Source: Thermoplasmata archaeon (GTDB lineage: Archaea > Thermoplasmatota > Thermoplasmata > Lutacidiplasmatales > UBA184). From it: a DNA stretch of 5,449 nucleotides. The DNA is taken from positions 1-5,449 of the forward strand of contig JASHVI010000062.1 of the NCBI GenBank assembly GCA_030039525.1. The letters are read 5' to 3'. Under the pieces are notes generated by a model. That model ran no database searches and had not been told where the DNA came from. It worked only from the letters and a program-made list of their open reading frames with translations. Below are positions 1 to 5,449 of the stretch, in pieces (positions within the stretch are counted from its first letter, which is position 1; each line of letters starts with the position of its first letter). Made by a program: the position numbers and the translations under genes.

Positions 1-85
1 TCCCTCGGTATTGTCGGTCGTCGGAGTGAAGGGATTCCAGAAACTCGAGGAGTACGACCCGGAAGAGGAGGGGTGGATGCCGTGA
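1..85 (+). CDS. C-terminal end of an unidentified protein (partial, enters from left edge)
   Basis: Reading from base 2, the + strand is open for 27 codons to a TGA at 83-85; the start lies outside the window. The visible tail is hydrophobic at first (SVLSVVGVKGF) and ends in an acidic stretch, KLEEYDPEEEGWMP. By my count 22 of 27 codons end in G or C, as expected for real genes in this genome. The competing + frame from base 1 has mostly A/T third positions and reads like non-coding sequence. The gene converges with the minus-strand peptidase gene, with 60 bases between the two stops. I do not recognise the family, and 27 residues are too few to assign a function. The acidic, soluble-looking ending suggests a cytoplasmic C-terminus. 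The call rests on codon composition alone. Confidence 0.5.
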   Translation, partial: PSVLSVVGVKGFQKLEEYDPEEEGWMP

Positions 86-128
86 TGAGCCGTGCTAGGC
101 TAGGAACTTCTGGAAACGCCCACTAGCG

Positions 129-144
129 CCGGCCTCGGGGCCGG
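129..144. terminator. Small GC hairpin between convergent genes, possible terminator
   Basis: CCGGCC at 129-134 and GGCCGG at 139-144 form a perfect 6-bp stem with a four-base loop (TCGG). The element begins one base past the stop codon of the minus-strand peptidase and lies in the convergent gap after the + strand gene. No T-run follows on either strand, only a short GTTTCC further along the minus strand. It is therefore neither a classical intrinsic terminator nor a typical archaeal T-tract terminator. Its position is suggestive, but in such GC-rich DNA a 6-bp stem can arise by chance. Confidence 0.3.
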
Positions 145-145
145 A

Positions 146-1381
146 TCAGGCGCTCTTCGTGCCGCCGAGCGTCTTCACGAGCGCGGCGGCGTTCATCGAG
201 CCGAGCCCGGTCGCGGGGTCCCATCCGACGCCGGCCGCGTAGCCGTTGGAGCCGGTCGTGATGTCGTGGAAGTCGGCGCCGTACTTCGCGCCGGTCCCGT
301 TCACCCCGTAGATCGTGTCGTAGAGGTACGGGCCGACCTCGCCGAGGGGCTTGAAGCCGTTCGCGGCCCGCTCCGAGTTCGCGTCGGCGATGAGCGCGGC
401 CCAGATCGGGCAGGCGACGCTCGTGCCGCCGACGACCGCCCAGCCGGAGATCCGGGAGTTGTAGACCCAGACGCCGGTGCTCGGGTCGGCGACCGCGGCG
501 ACGTCCGGCTTCCCGATCACCCCAGAGGGGTCGGGGATGTTCGCGGTGCGCTGGAAGGCGGGCTCGTGGGTGCCGTAGACGTACCCGCCGCCGGAGCCCG
601 CCCAGGCCGACTCGCCGGCGTAGGCGCCGCCGCTCCCGACCGAGAGGGCGGTCCCGCCGACCGCGATCACTTCCGAGCAGTCGGCCGGATCGCCGAACGG
701 TCCGGCGGGGCCGGTCCCCCAGGAGCCGCCGTCGCCGCTCGACGCCAGGAGGGTCACCCGGTCCGTCTTCGCGGTCGCGACGTAGCGCTGGAGCGATCCG
801 AGGCACTTCGCCTTCCCGTCCCAGGAGTTGGAGATCTGGGCCCCGAGGGAGTTCGTCAGCGCGTAGCCCCAGGCCCCGAAGAGTTCCGAGGAGGTCGGGG
901 CGGTCGTGACGATGAGGTCGATCGACGCCCCCGGGGCCATCGCGTGGGCCCACTCGACGTCGAGCGAGGTCTCGAGGGACCACCGGGAGTTCCGGCAGTT
1001 CTTCCCCGTTCCGAACGGGATCACCGTGAGCGTCGTGTTCGGGAGCTTGTAGGCGACGTCGAAGGTGGTGAGGTCGCTCGCGATCGACGGGTCGCCGCAG
1101 GCGTCGACGATCACGATCGTCTGGCCCGTGCCGTTGGTCCGCCCGCTCGAGAGGATCGAGGTGAAGTTGTAGGCTGTCCGCACCCAGGCCGGGCAGAGGG
1201 AGCTCGAAGAGCACCTCGCGGCCGCCGGATGGACTCCGCCCGCGACGACGATCGTCGGGGCGGGGCCGCCCGAGACCGCCGGCCCCGTGCCGACCGCCAT
1301 CGAGGGCCCGGCGAGGGCGCCGGGCGCGAGGAGCAGTACCGCCGCGCCGGCGACGCAGAGGGCCAGCCACCGGCGACGCAC
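146..1381 (-). CDS. Secreted sedolisin-type serine-carboxyl peptidase (S53 family), no propeptide
   Basis: A 411-residue secreted endopeptidase of the sedolisin/kumamolisin family, whose characterised members cleave proteins at acidic pH. The signal peptide is MRRRWLAL plus a hydrophobic core, with likely cleavage after ALA (residue 24). Motifs appear in family order: E137 and D141 in ETSLD (catalytic Glu and Asp), HAMAPGASI (146-154), D217 in SSGDGG (oxyanion Asp), and S321 in GGTSVACP (nucleophile, SxxxP form). A C-terminal calcium site is likely formed by D373, I374, G384, G386 and D388 (HDITTG... GVGWD). Mature cysteines C57/C63, C95/C129 and C193/C235 could pair; C324 is left over. There are four N-glycosylation sequons and no C-terminal anchor, so the protein is probably released. 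Only about 40 residues separate the signal peptide from the catalytic domain, whereas typical S53 enzymes carry a propeptide of about 180. The GTG start is supported by the signal peptide and by a TATA-like element at leaderless spacing. Its upstream neighbour, the PEGA protein gene, is codirectional and ends 68 bases away. Confidence 0.93.
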   Translation of the reverse strand: MRRRWLALCVAGAAVLLLAPGALAGPSMAVGTGPAVSGGPAPTIVVAGGVHPAAARCSSSSLCPAWVRTAYNFTSILSSGRTNGTGQTIVIVDACGDPSIASDLTTFDVAYKLPNTTLTVIPFGTGKNCRNSRWSLETSLDVEWAHAMAPGASIDLIVTTAPTSSELFGAWGYALTNSLGAQISNSWDGKAKCLGSLQRYVATAKTDRVTLLASSGDGGSWGTGPAGPFGDPADCSEVIAVGGTALSVGSGGAYAGESAWAGSGGGYVYGTHEPAFQRTANIPDPSGVIGKPDVAAVADPSTGVWVYNSRISGWAVVGGTSVACPIWAALIADANSERAANGFKPLGEVGPYLYDTIYGVNGTGAKYGADFHDITTGSNGYAAGVGWDPATGLGSMNAAALVKTLGGTKSA

Positions 1382-1403
1382 GCCGGTCGAGGGGTGGCGG
1401 GCC

Positions 1404-1411
1404 GCTTAAGC
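1404..1411 (-). promoter_or_regulatory. TATA-like element for the peptidase gene (leaderless start)
   Basis: The palindrome GCTTAAGC is the most AT-rich spot in the gap between the PEGA and peptidase genes. Its centre lies about 26 bases upstream of the GTG at 1381, which is the normal archaeal distance from TATA centre to transcription start. The mRNA is therefore predicted to begin at or next to the start codon, with no leader and no Shine-Dalgarno site. The purine-rich ACGAGG directly upstream on the minus strand could serve as a BRE. An 11-bp perfect dyad, GTCCGCCGGAC (1419-1429), sits just upstream and could be an operator or chance. Confidence 0.6.
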
Positions 1412-1449
1412 CCTCGTAGTCCGCCGGACGCGCGGGCGGGGCCCTGAAC

Positions 1450-4400
1450 CTACCGGGAGACCGGGCGCGCGGGGCGGGGCGGCTTCCTCCGGCGGAGCAG
1501 GGAGACCGCGTAGACCGCCCCGCCCCCGACGGCGGCCCCGACGGCCCCCGCGAGGACCCAGGGGAGCGCCGAGTTGGAGGGGACCGAGGGGGCCACGAGG
1601 GCGACGGAGACCCCTGCGTGGGCGAGGACGTCCGCCTCCGCGGTCACCGAGGCCCCGCCCGGGACCGCCGCGCTCACGTCGTGCCGCCCGACGGGCAGCG
1701 TGAGGTTGTACTCCCCGCTCGTCGTCGCCGGGACCGGCGCGCCGTCGACGGAGAGCCGGGCGTCGGCGGGGTGGACGGTGACGAGGAGCCAGCCGGTCGT
1801 GCGGTTGAGCGTGATCTGCCAGACCGAGGTCGCGTTCGGGCCGGCGGTCGCGTTCGTCTCGAAGGGGTTGTACCCGGGGGCGGTGACGTTGAGCTGGTGC
1901 GGGCCGGGGGCGACCGGGATGCCGCTGGCGGCCTCCCCCGGAAGGTACGAGGTCCCGTCGATCGAGATCGTCGCGTTCGACGGGTTGGCGGTGATCACCC
2001 AGAGCGCCGAGAAGGGGCGCAGCGTGAGGTTGACCCAGACGACCGCGCCGGGGGCGACGAGGAAGGAGCCGGACTCCTCCGGGAGGTAGCCGGGCTCCCC
2101 GGCCCAGAGCTCGTGGGTCCCGACGTCGACCGAGAGGTCGAGGAGCCCGTTCGGGGTCCCGACCGGGGCCCCGTCGAGGGTCACGAGCGCGTCGGACGGG
2201 GCCACCGAGCCCCGGATCTCGCCGGTCGCCGCGGCGAGGACGATCGGCTCGAAAGCGGAGCCGCCGTAACTCAGGTTCACCTCGATCGGCCCGAACGGAT
2301 CAAAGCCGTACGCCGAGGCGGTCACGGTGTAGGTGCCGGGGGAGAGGACCTCGAAGAAGCCCCCGGTGGTCCCGTTGACGCCGACCGGGTCCCCGTCGAT
2401 GTCGACGGCGCCGTCGGTGGGGGTGAGGGTGCCGGCGAGGACCGGCTCCACCCCGACGAGCGCGACGCTGACGGAGGTGACGTTCCGGAGCGGGACCTCG
2501 ATCGGCTCCGAGAGGCTCTGGTACCCGACGGCGGAGACGTGGAGCGTGTGGCTCCCGGCGGCGAGCGTGAGGTTCGCCACCCCGCCGGCCGCGAGCGCGA
2601 TCGGGCTCCCGTCGATCGAGACGGAGGCCCAGGCCGGCGAGACCGTCAGGTTGAGCTCCCCGAGCAGCGGCGTCGTGTTGGCGGAGGCCCGGGCCTGCGG
2701 ACCGTGCCAGTGGAGGTTCCAGGCCTCGACCCGTACGAAGTAGGTGAGCGCGAGCCGCGGGGGCGTGATCGAGAAGTTGGTCGCGGTCGGCGGGAAGGAG
2801 ACGCTCTCGTTGAAGTCCCCCGCGCTCGTCGCGAGGAAGAGCGTGTAGTTGACGAGCGGGTCCCCGCCGTCCGCCGGCGGGGTCCAGTTGACGGTGAGCG
2901 CGCTGCCGGTCCAGTTGGCGGTGAGGTTTCCGACGAGCCCGGGCCCCTGCGTCTCGGCGATCGGGGCCGTCGCAGGGAACGGGAACTCGGGGAGCCCGTC
3001 CTGCCAGGTCCACCAGACCGTCCCGGCGGCCGGGCCGTTGATGGCGCACTCGCTGTTGTTCGTCCGGCAGTCGTAGGCGTAGGGGATCAGCGAGTAGCTC
3101 GTGTTGTAGAAGAGCCCCTCGAGCGCGGCCGGGCTCAGCTGGTGCTGCTCCATGAGCCCGGAGCCGTTCCACTCGGTGTGGTCGAAGGTGAGGTTCTCGT
3201 CGTACCAGGTGCCGGTGACCGGGTTGACGAAGGCGGAGGTGTTGTTGTAGTAGCCGTCCCAGTACCCGGCGAAGGCCGGCCCGTTCGAGAGGTAGGAGGG
3301 CCGGTGCTCCGAGGCCTCGATGTTCGGGTACGTCGAGGTGTTCGGGTAGAACCCGAAGCTGGTGTGCTCGGAGCCGGCGAGCCGCTGCAGCGAGGCGAGC
3401 GTCCCGTCCTGAAGGTCGAGCGCGCTCGTGATCGCGTGGGAGCGGATCGACTGCGCGGTGAAGATCACCTGGCCGGAGGTCGCGTTGAATGCGAGGCCGT
3501 TGATCCCGCCGGTGGGGTAGTTGTCGCCGTAGGTGGCGAGCCCGACCTTCGTGAGGGTCGTCCCGGGGTACGGGCCGGTGAGCTCGAGCTGCACGACCCA
3601 GTCGTACGGGTCGTTCTGGGCCTCGATGTCGAAGTACGAGTCGAGGCCGTCGACCCAGTAGAGGTTGTTCGCCTCGAAGAACGGGATCGTCGCGAGGGTC
3701 CACTGGGTCTCGTTCCAGAGGTTGTAGGCGGTCACGACCCCGGCGTCGTCGGTGAGCGCGACCACCGAGTGGTTCCCCTGCTCGCCGATGAGGTCGACCT
3801 GGCCGTTGTTCGCGAAGGAGGTCCGGGTGAGGCCGCTGACGTTCCACGTGAAGGAGCGGCCCGTGGTGGTGTTCACCGCGTAGACGATGATCGAGGAGGA
3901 GTCGGTGCAGGACTGGGCGCAGCCGAACTCGTAGACGTAGCTCCCGTCGGCGGTGATCCACTCGGTGTTCTCGACGCCCTCGTAGTCCATGACGTCGTCG
4001 TAGAGGGCGAGCCACGGGGCGATCGGGCGCACGGACTGGTTCACGAACGAGTAGAAGACGAGCTCGAGGGTCGCGTTGACGTAGAAGACCCCGTCCTGGG
4101 TCCAGCTGAGGAGGGGGACCTGGCTCCCGTACGGCTGGACCGTCGAGCCGCTGTGGCACGGGAGGGCGGCGTTGCAGTTCGCGGCGTACGACGAGAGGCT
4201 GTTCCAGGCGGGCAGGAGCTCGGTGCGGTTCGAGTAGCCGAGGTACGGGTTCGCGACGAGCCGGATCGGGCCCACGTCCGCGCTGTCGACGGAGACCGGC
4301 TCGTCGGCCCCGCCGAAGGGGCCGGTCTGGCTCGACCAGAGGAAGTAGTTGCCCGGCGGGAGCAGGAGGCTCCACTCGGCCGAGTCCCCGCTCGTCAGCC

Positions 4401-4863
4401 CCTGGTCGATCGACGCGCAGGTCCCCACCGACGGGCACGGTCGAAGCCCGGCGTAGACCACGGCGCCCGGGATCGGGATCTCCGGCCCCCCGGAGACGTT
4501 GACGCCGAAGAGCGAGCCGTAGACGAGCTCCGAGGTCATCGGGGCGATCGGCGTCGGCGGCGCGGCCGCGAACCGCGCGGCGGAGGCGACGGCCGGCGTC
4601 GGGGTCCCGGAGTGGAGGGCGACCACGAGGGAGCCCCCGGGGAGCGCCGAGATCGCCGCGACGGCCAGCACCCAGGGAACCCGAGCGCTGCGGGCGGGCC
4701 GAGCCCAACCGGTGCGCGAGCCTCCGCGACCCGGAGGGGCCGCCCGAGGGAGGGCCGGGGTGGCGGCTCCCCGTCGGGGCCGCCGCCCGCCGCCGAGCCG
4801 CGAGCTCCCGCGGAGTCCGGCAACCCGGCCGGCACGCTGCGATTCGGGCGGGCCCCCGGTCAT
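1450..4863 (-). CDS. Large membrane-anchored surface glycoprotein with Fn3 and five PEGA domains
   Basis: A 1137-residue predicted cell-surface protein with no enzymatic motif that I can see; binding or scaffolding is the most that can be inferred. Residues 1-61 are Arg/Gly/Pro-rich, followed by a hydrophobic segment at 62-84 (VPWVLAVAAISAL...), either a signal peptide or an anchor. Residues 110-206 resemble a carboxypeptidase-regulatory-like beta-sandwich. Residues 213-638 are rich in Trp, Tyr, Asn and Gly, with four or five blade-like stretches of 35-50 residues, probably a beta-propeller. An Fn3 domain follows (644-735; NWTPPADGGDP, then YFVRVEAWN), then five PEGA repeats (737-1091), a transmembrane helix (about 1099-1124) and a basic tail, RRRKPPRPARPVSR. 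The ectodomain has about 35 N-glycosylation sequons. All eight cysteines form short pairs (two Cx5C, one Cx3C, one Cx6C), and the whole protein has only two lysines. The ATG at 4863 was chosen because a TATA-like element lies about 38 bases upstream; an in-frame GTG at 5049 would place that element inside the coding region. The domain layout is firm, the propeller call is not. Confidence 0.88.
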   Translation of the reverse strand: MTGGPPESQRAGRVAGLRGSSRLGGGRRPRRGAATPALPRAAPPGRGGSRTGWARPARSARVPWVLAVAAISALPGGSLVVALHSGTPTPAVASAARFAAAPPTPIAPMTSELVYGSLFGVNVSGGPEIPIPGAVVYAGLRPCPSVGTCASIDQGLTSGDSAEWSLLLPPGNYFLWSSQTGPFGGADEPVSVDSADVGPIRLVANPYLGYSNRTELLPAWNSLSSYAANCNAALPCHSGSTVQPYGSQVPLLSWTQDGVFYVNATLELVFYSFVNQSVRPIAPWLALYDDVMDYEGVENTEWITADGSYVYEFGCAQSCTDSSSIIVYAVNTTTGRSFTWNVSGLTRTSFANNGQVDLIGEQGNHSVVALTDDAGVVTAYNLWNETQWTLATIPFFEANNLYWVDGLDSYFDIEAQNDPYDWVVQLELTGPYPGTTLTKVGLATYGDNYPTGGINGLAFNATSGQVIFTAQSIRSHAITSALDLQDGTLASLQRLAGSEHTSFGFYPNTSTYPNIEASEHRPSYLSNGPAFAGYWDGYYNNTSAFVNPVTGTWYDENLTFDHTEWNGSGLMEQHQLSPAALEGLFYNTSYSLIPYAYDCRTNNSECAINGPAAGTVWWTWQDGLPEFPFPATAPIAETQGPGLVGNLTANWTGSALTVNWTPPADGGDPLVNYTLFLATSAGDFNESVSFPPTATNFSITPPRLALTYFVRVEAWNLHWHGPQARASANTTPLLGELNLTVSPAWASVSIDGSPIALAAGGVANLTLAAGSHTLHVSAVGYQSLSEPIEVPLRNVTSVSVALVGVEPVLAGTLTPTDGAVDIDGDPVGVNGTTGGFFEVLSPGTYTVTASAYGFDPFGPIEVNLSYGGSAFEPIVLAAATGEIRGSVAPSDALVTLDGAPVGTPNGLLDLSVDVGTHELWAGEPGYLPEESGSFLVAPGAVVWVNLTLRPFSALWVITANPSNATISIDGTSYLPGEAASGIPVAPGPHQLNVTAPGYNPFETNATAGPNATSVWQITLNRTTGWLLVTVHPADARLSVDGAPVPATTSGEYNLTLPVGRHDVSAAVPGGASVTAEADVLAHAGVSVALVAPSVPSNSALPWVLAGAVGAAVGGGAVYAVSLLRRRKPPRPARPVSR
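1591..2655 (-). repeat. Array of five PEGA-domain repeats within the surface protein
   Basis: Five consecutive units of about 70 residues are encoded, in protein order, at 2655-2455, 2445-2233, 2223-2014, 2013-1801 and 1797-1591. Each has the PEGA signature of a hydrophobic-Asp-Gly turn: VSIDGSPI, VDIDGDPV, VTLDGAPV, ISIDGTSY and LSVDGAPV. In each a 'G-x-[HY]-x-[LV]' strand follows (GSHTLHV, GTYTVTA, GTHELWA, GPHQLNV, GRHDVSA). The first four then have G-Y/F after the strand (GYQ, GFD, GYL, GYN); the fifth has PGGAS instead, so it is the most divergent. The units differ clearly in sequence, so this is an old domain expansion and not recent DNA duplication. They lie just outside the C-terminal membrane helix, where they could act as a stalk. 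Confidence 0.85.
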
Positions 4864-4896
4864 CGACGAGGTCGGGCCACCGTTCTGGCAGGCTTG

Positions 4897-4906
4897 CCTA
4901 AGTAGG
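4897..4906 (-). promoter_or_regulatory. TATA-like element for the PEGA surface-protein gene
   Basis: On the minus strand this reads CCTACTTAGG, a relatively AT-rich island in otherwise very GC-rich DNA, sharing the CTTA core with the peptidase promoter. Its centre is about 38 bases upstream of the ATG at 4863. With the usual archaeal spacing of about 26 bases, transcription would begin near 4875 and leave a leader of roughly 12 bases. That leader contains no recognisable Shine-Dalgarno sequence. The flanking GCGAA could contribute to a BRE. The match to a TATA box is weaker than at the peptidase gene, but it is the only plausible element in the 208-base gap (4864-5071). Confidence 0.45.
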
Positions 4907-5071
4907 TTCGCCCCGCGGGCTCCGGCCGGGTCGGGTCGGCCCCGGTCGAGACCCTCGCACCGGACGGGCCTCCGCACCGGCCGGGGCCCGCCGAGCGTCG
5001 ATCGAATCTCGGGGCCTCTCGGAGGGCCGGCCGGCCTGAGGGGGCCCACCGGGCCGAGCGGCTCCGTGGTG

Positions 5072-5449
5072 CTAGCCTTCGTTCGGGCCCTTGGCCACGC
5101 CGTTGGTCCCGTTCGTCCCCGCGGCTCCGCCGCTGCCGGTCCCGCCGTTCGCCCCGGCCGTCCCGGACGTACCGTTCGCGGCCGAGCCCCCGGAGCTGTC
5201 GGTTCCGCCGGACCCGGCGGAGCCTCCGGGGCCTCCCGAGCCGTAGGTTCCGCCGCTACCGGGGCAGGCCACCCCGGCGGTGCAGTTGTCGACTCCCCCG
5301 GCCCCTGCAGCGACCGAGTTGGTGGCGTAGGTCACCCCGTGGCTCGAGGTCGGGGTCGTCGCGGAGTAGACGGCCCCGCCGGTCGCGTTGCCGCCGGCGC
5401 CTCCGTTCCCCGCCCGACCCCCGGCGCCGCCGGTCCCTCCGGAACCTCC
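5072..5449 (-). CDS. C-terminal part of a glycine-rich repeat protein (runs off right edge)
   Basis: This frame is open from the window edge (5449) to a TAG at 5074-5072, giving 125 visible residues with the N-terminus missing. About 37% are glycine by my count (46 of 125). The first part consists of GGX triplets (GGSGGTGGAGG). A Gly-poor insert follows (visible residues about 27-55, containing VYSATTPTSSHG), ending near a C-x5-C loop (NCTAGVAC). The C-terminal part has nine consecutive xxG triplets (ANGTSGTAGANGGTG...), giving it a collagen-like or PE_PGRS-like look. Charged residues are almost absent (one Lys, one Arg, three acidic), there are four N-glycosylation sequons, and no C-terminal membrane helix is present. 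A GTG at 5335 could start an 87-residue protein, but the same repeat style continues in frame upstream of it, so this is far more likely the tail of a long gene. Secretion and a structural or adhesive role are inferred from composition. No specific family is assigned. Confidence 0.65.
   Translation of the reverse strand, partial: GGSGGTGGAGGRAGNGGAGGNATGGAVYSATTPTSSHGVTYATNSVAAGAGGVDNCTAGVACPGSGGTYGSGGPGGSAGSGGTDSSGGSAANGTSGTAGANGGTGSGGAAGTNGTNGVAKGPNEG

Noticed and set aside
35..115. Inverted repeat TTCCAGAA (35-42) / TTCTGGAA (108-115)
   Set aside because: Exact 8-bp arms but 65 bases apart, not extendable, and one arm lies inside the likely coding tail; probably chance.
123..1370. A 415-codon minus-strand frame overlapping the peptidase
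   Set aside because: Out-of-phase shadow, extremely Arg-rich, with no signal peptide or motifs.
266..1447. A 393-codon + strand frame opposite the peptidase
   Set aside because: The minus strand carries all S53 catalytic motifs; the + frame is Arg/Gly/Asp-rich and featureless.
2300..4708. An 802-codon minus-strand frame overlapping the PEGA gene in another phase
   Set aside because: Arg/Pro-rich out-of-frame translation typical of GC-rich DNA, with no recognisable motif; the overlapping frame is clearly the real gene.
1618..4905. A 1095-codon open frame on the + strand opposite the PEGA protein
   Set aside because: It is an antisense shadow: composition is dominated by Arg, Gly, Val, Asp and Glu with no domains, while the minus strand encodes clear Fn3 and PEGA domains.
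5025..5036. Palindrome GGCCGGCCGGCC downstream of the glycine-rich gene
   Set aside because: It has no loop and no T-tract, and simple GC palindromes are expected at this base composition; not enough for a terminator call.
4864..5049. An N-terminal extension of the PEGA protein starting at GTG 5049
   Set aside because: The extra 62 residues look like translated intergenic DNA and would contain the TATA-like element; the ATG at 4863 fits the promoter position better.
5072..5449. The glycine-rich region as a CRISPR or DNA-level tandem repeat
   Set aside because: No constant repeat or spacer unit is present; the repetition is at the amino-acid level (Gly triplets) with varied codons.

Overview
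The window is very GC-rich (roughly 70% by eye) and looks archaeal. It holds secreted and membrane-anchored proteins with PEGA and fibronectin-III modules. TATA-like elements containing CTTA sit at or near archaeal spacing upstream of two start codons, and neither start has a Shine-Dalgarno sequence. A high-GC member of the Thermoplasmatota fits this style best, but that placement is inference from protein style and promoter layout, with no marker gene to confirm it.

Layout, left to right. Positions 1-85 (+) appear to be the last 27 codons of a gene entering from the left edge. It converges with the rest of the window across a 60-base gap that carries a small GC hairpin. Three genes then lie in tandem on the minus strand, so transcription runs right to left. 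The first in that order is the 3' end of a glycine-rich, PGRS/collagen-like protein (5449 to 5072, running off the right edge). Next is a 1137-residue surface protein with an N-terminal hydrophobic segment, a carboxypeptidase-regulatory-like domain, a propeller-like central region, one Fn3 domain, five PEGA repeats and a C-terminal membrane anchor (4863 to 1450). Last is a 411-residue secreted sedolisin-type (S53) serine peptidase with a complete catalytic set but no room for the usual propeptide (1381 to 146). The surface-protein and peptidase genes each have their own TATA-like element, so they need not form a single operon.

The three minus-strand products all look extracytoplasmic. Each carries a short C-x5-C loop, and all contain N-glycosylation sequons; the PEGA protein has about 35. 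A working reading is a cell-surface set: a glycosylated, membrane-anchored binding or scaffold protein, a soluble peptidase acting outside the cell, and a glycine-rich surface or matrix protein. That the genes act together is inferred only from shared direction and predicted location.

No tRNA, rRNA, insertion sequence, CRISPR array or origin was seen. The gaps (86-145, 1382-1449, 4864-5071) are all under 300 bases.
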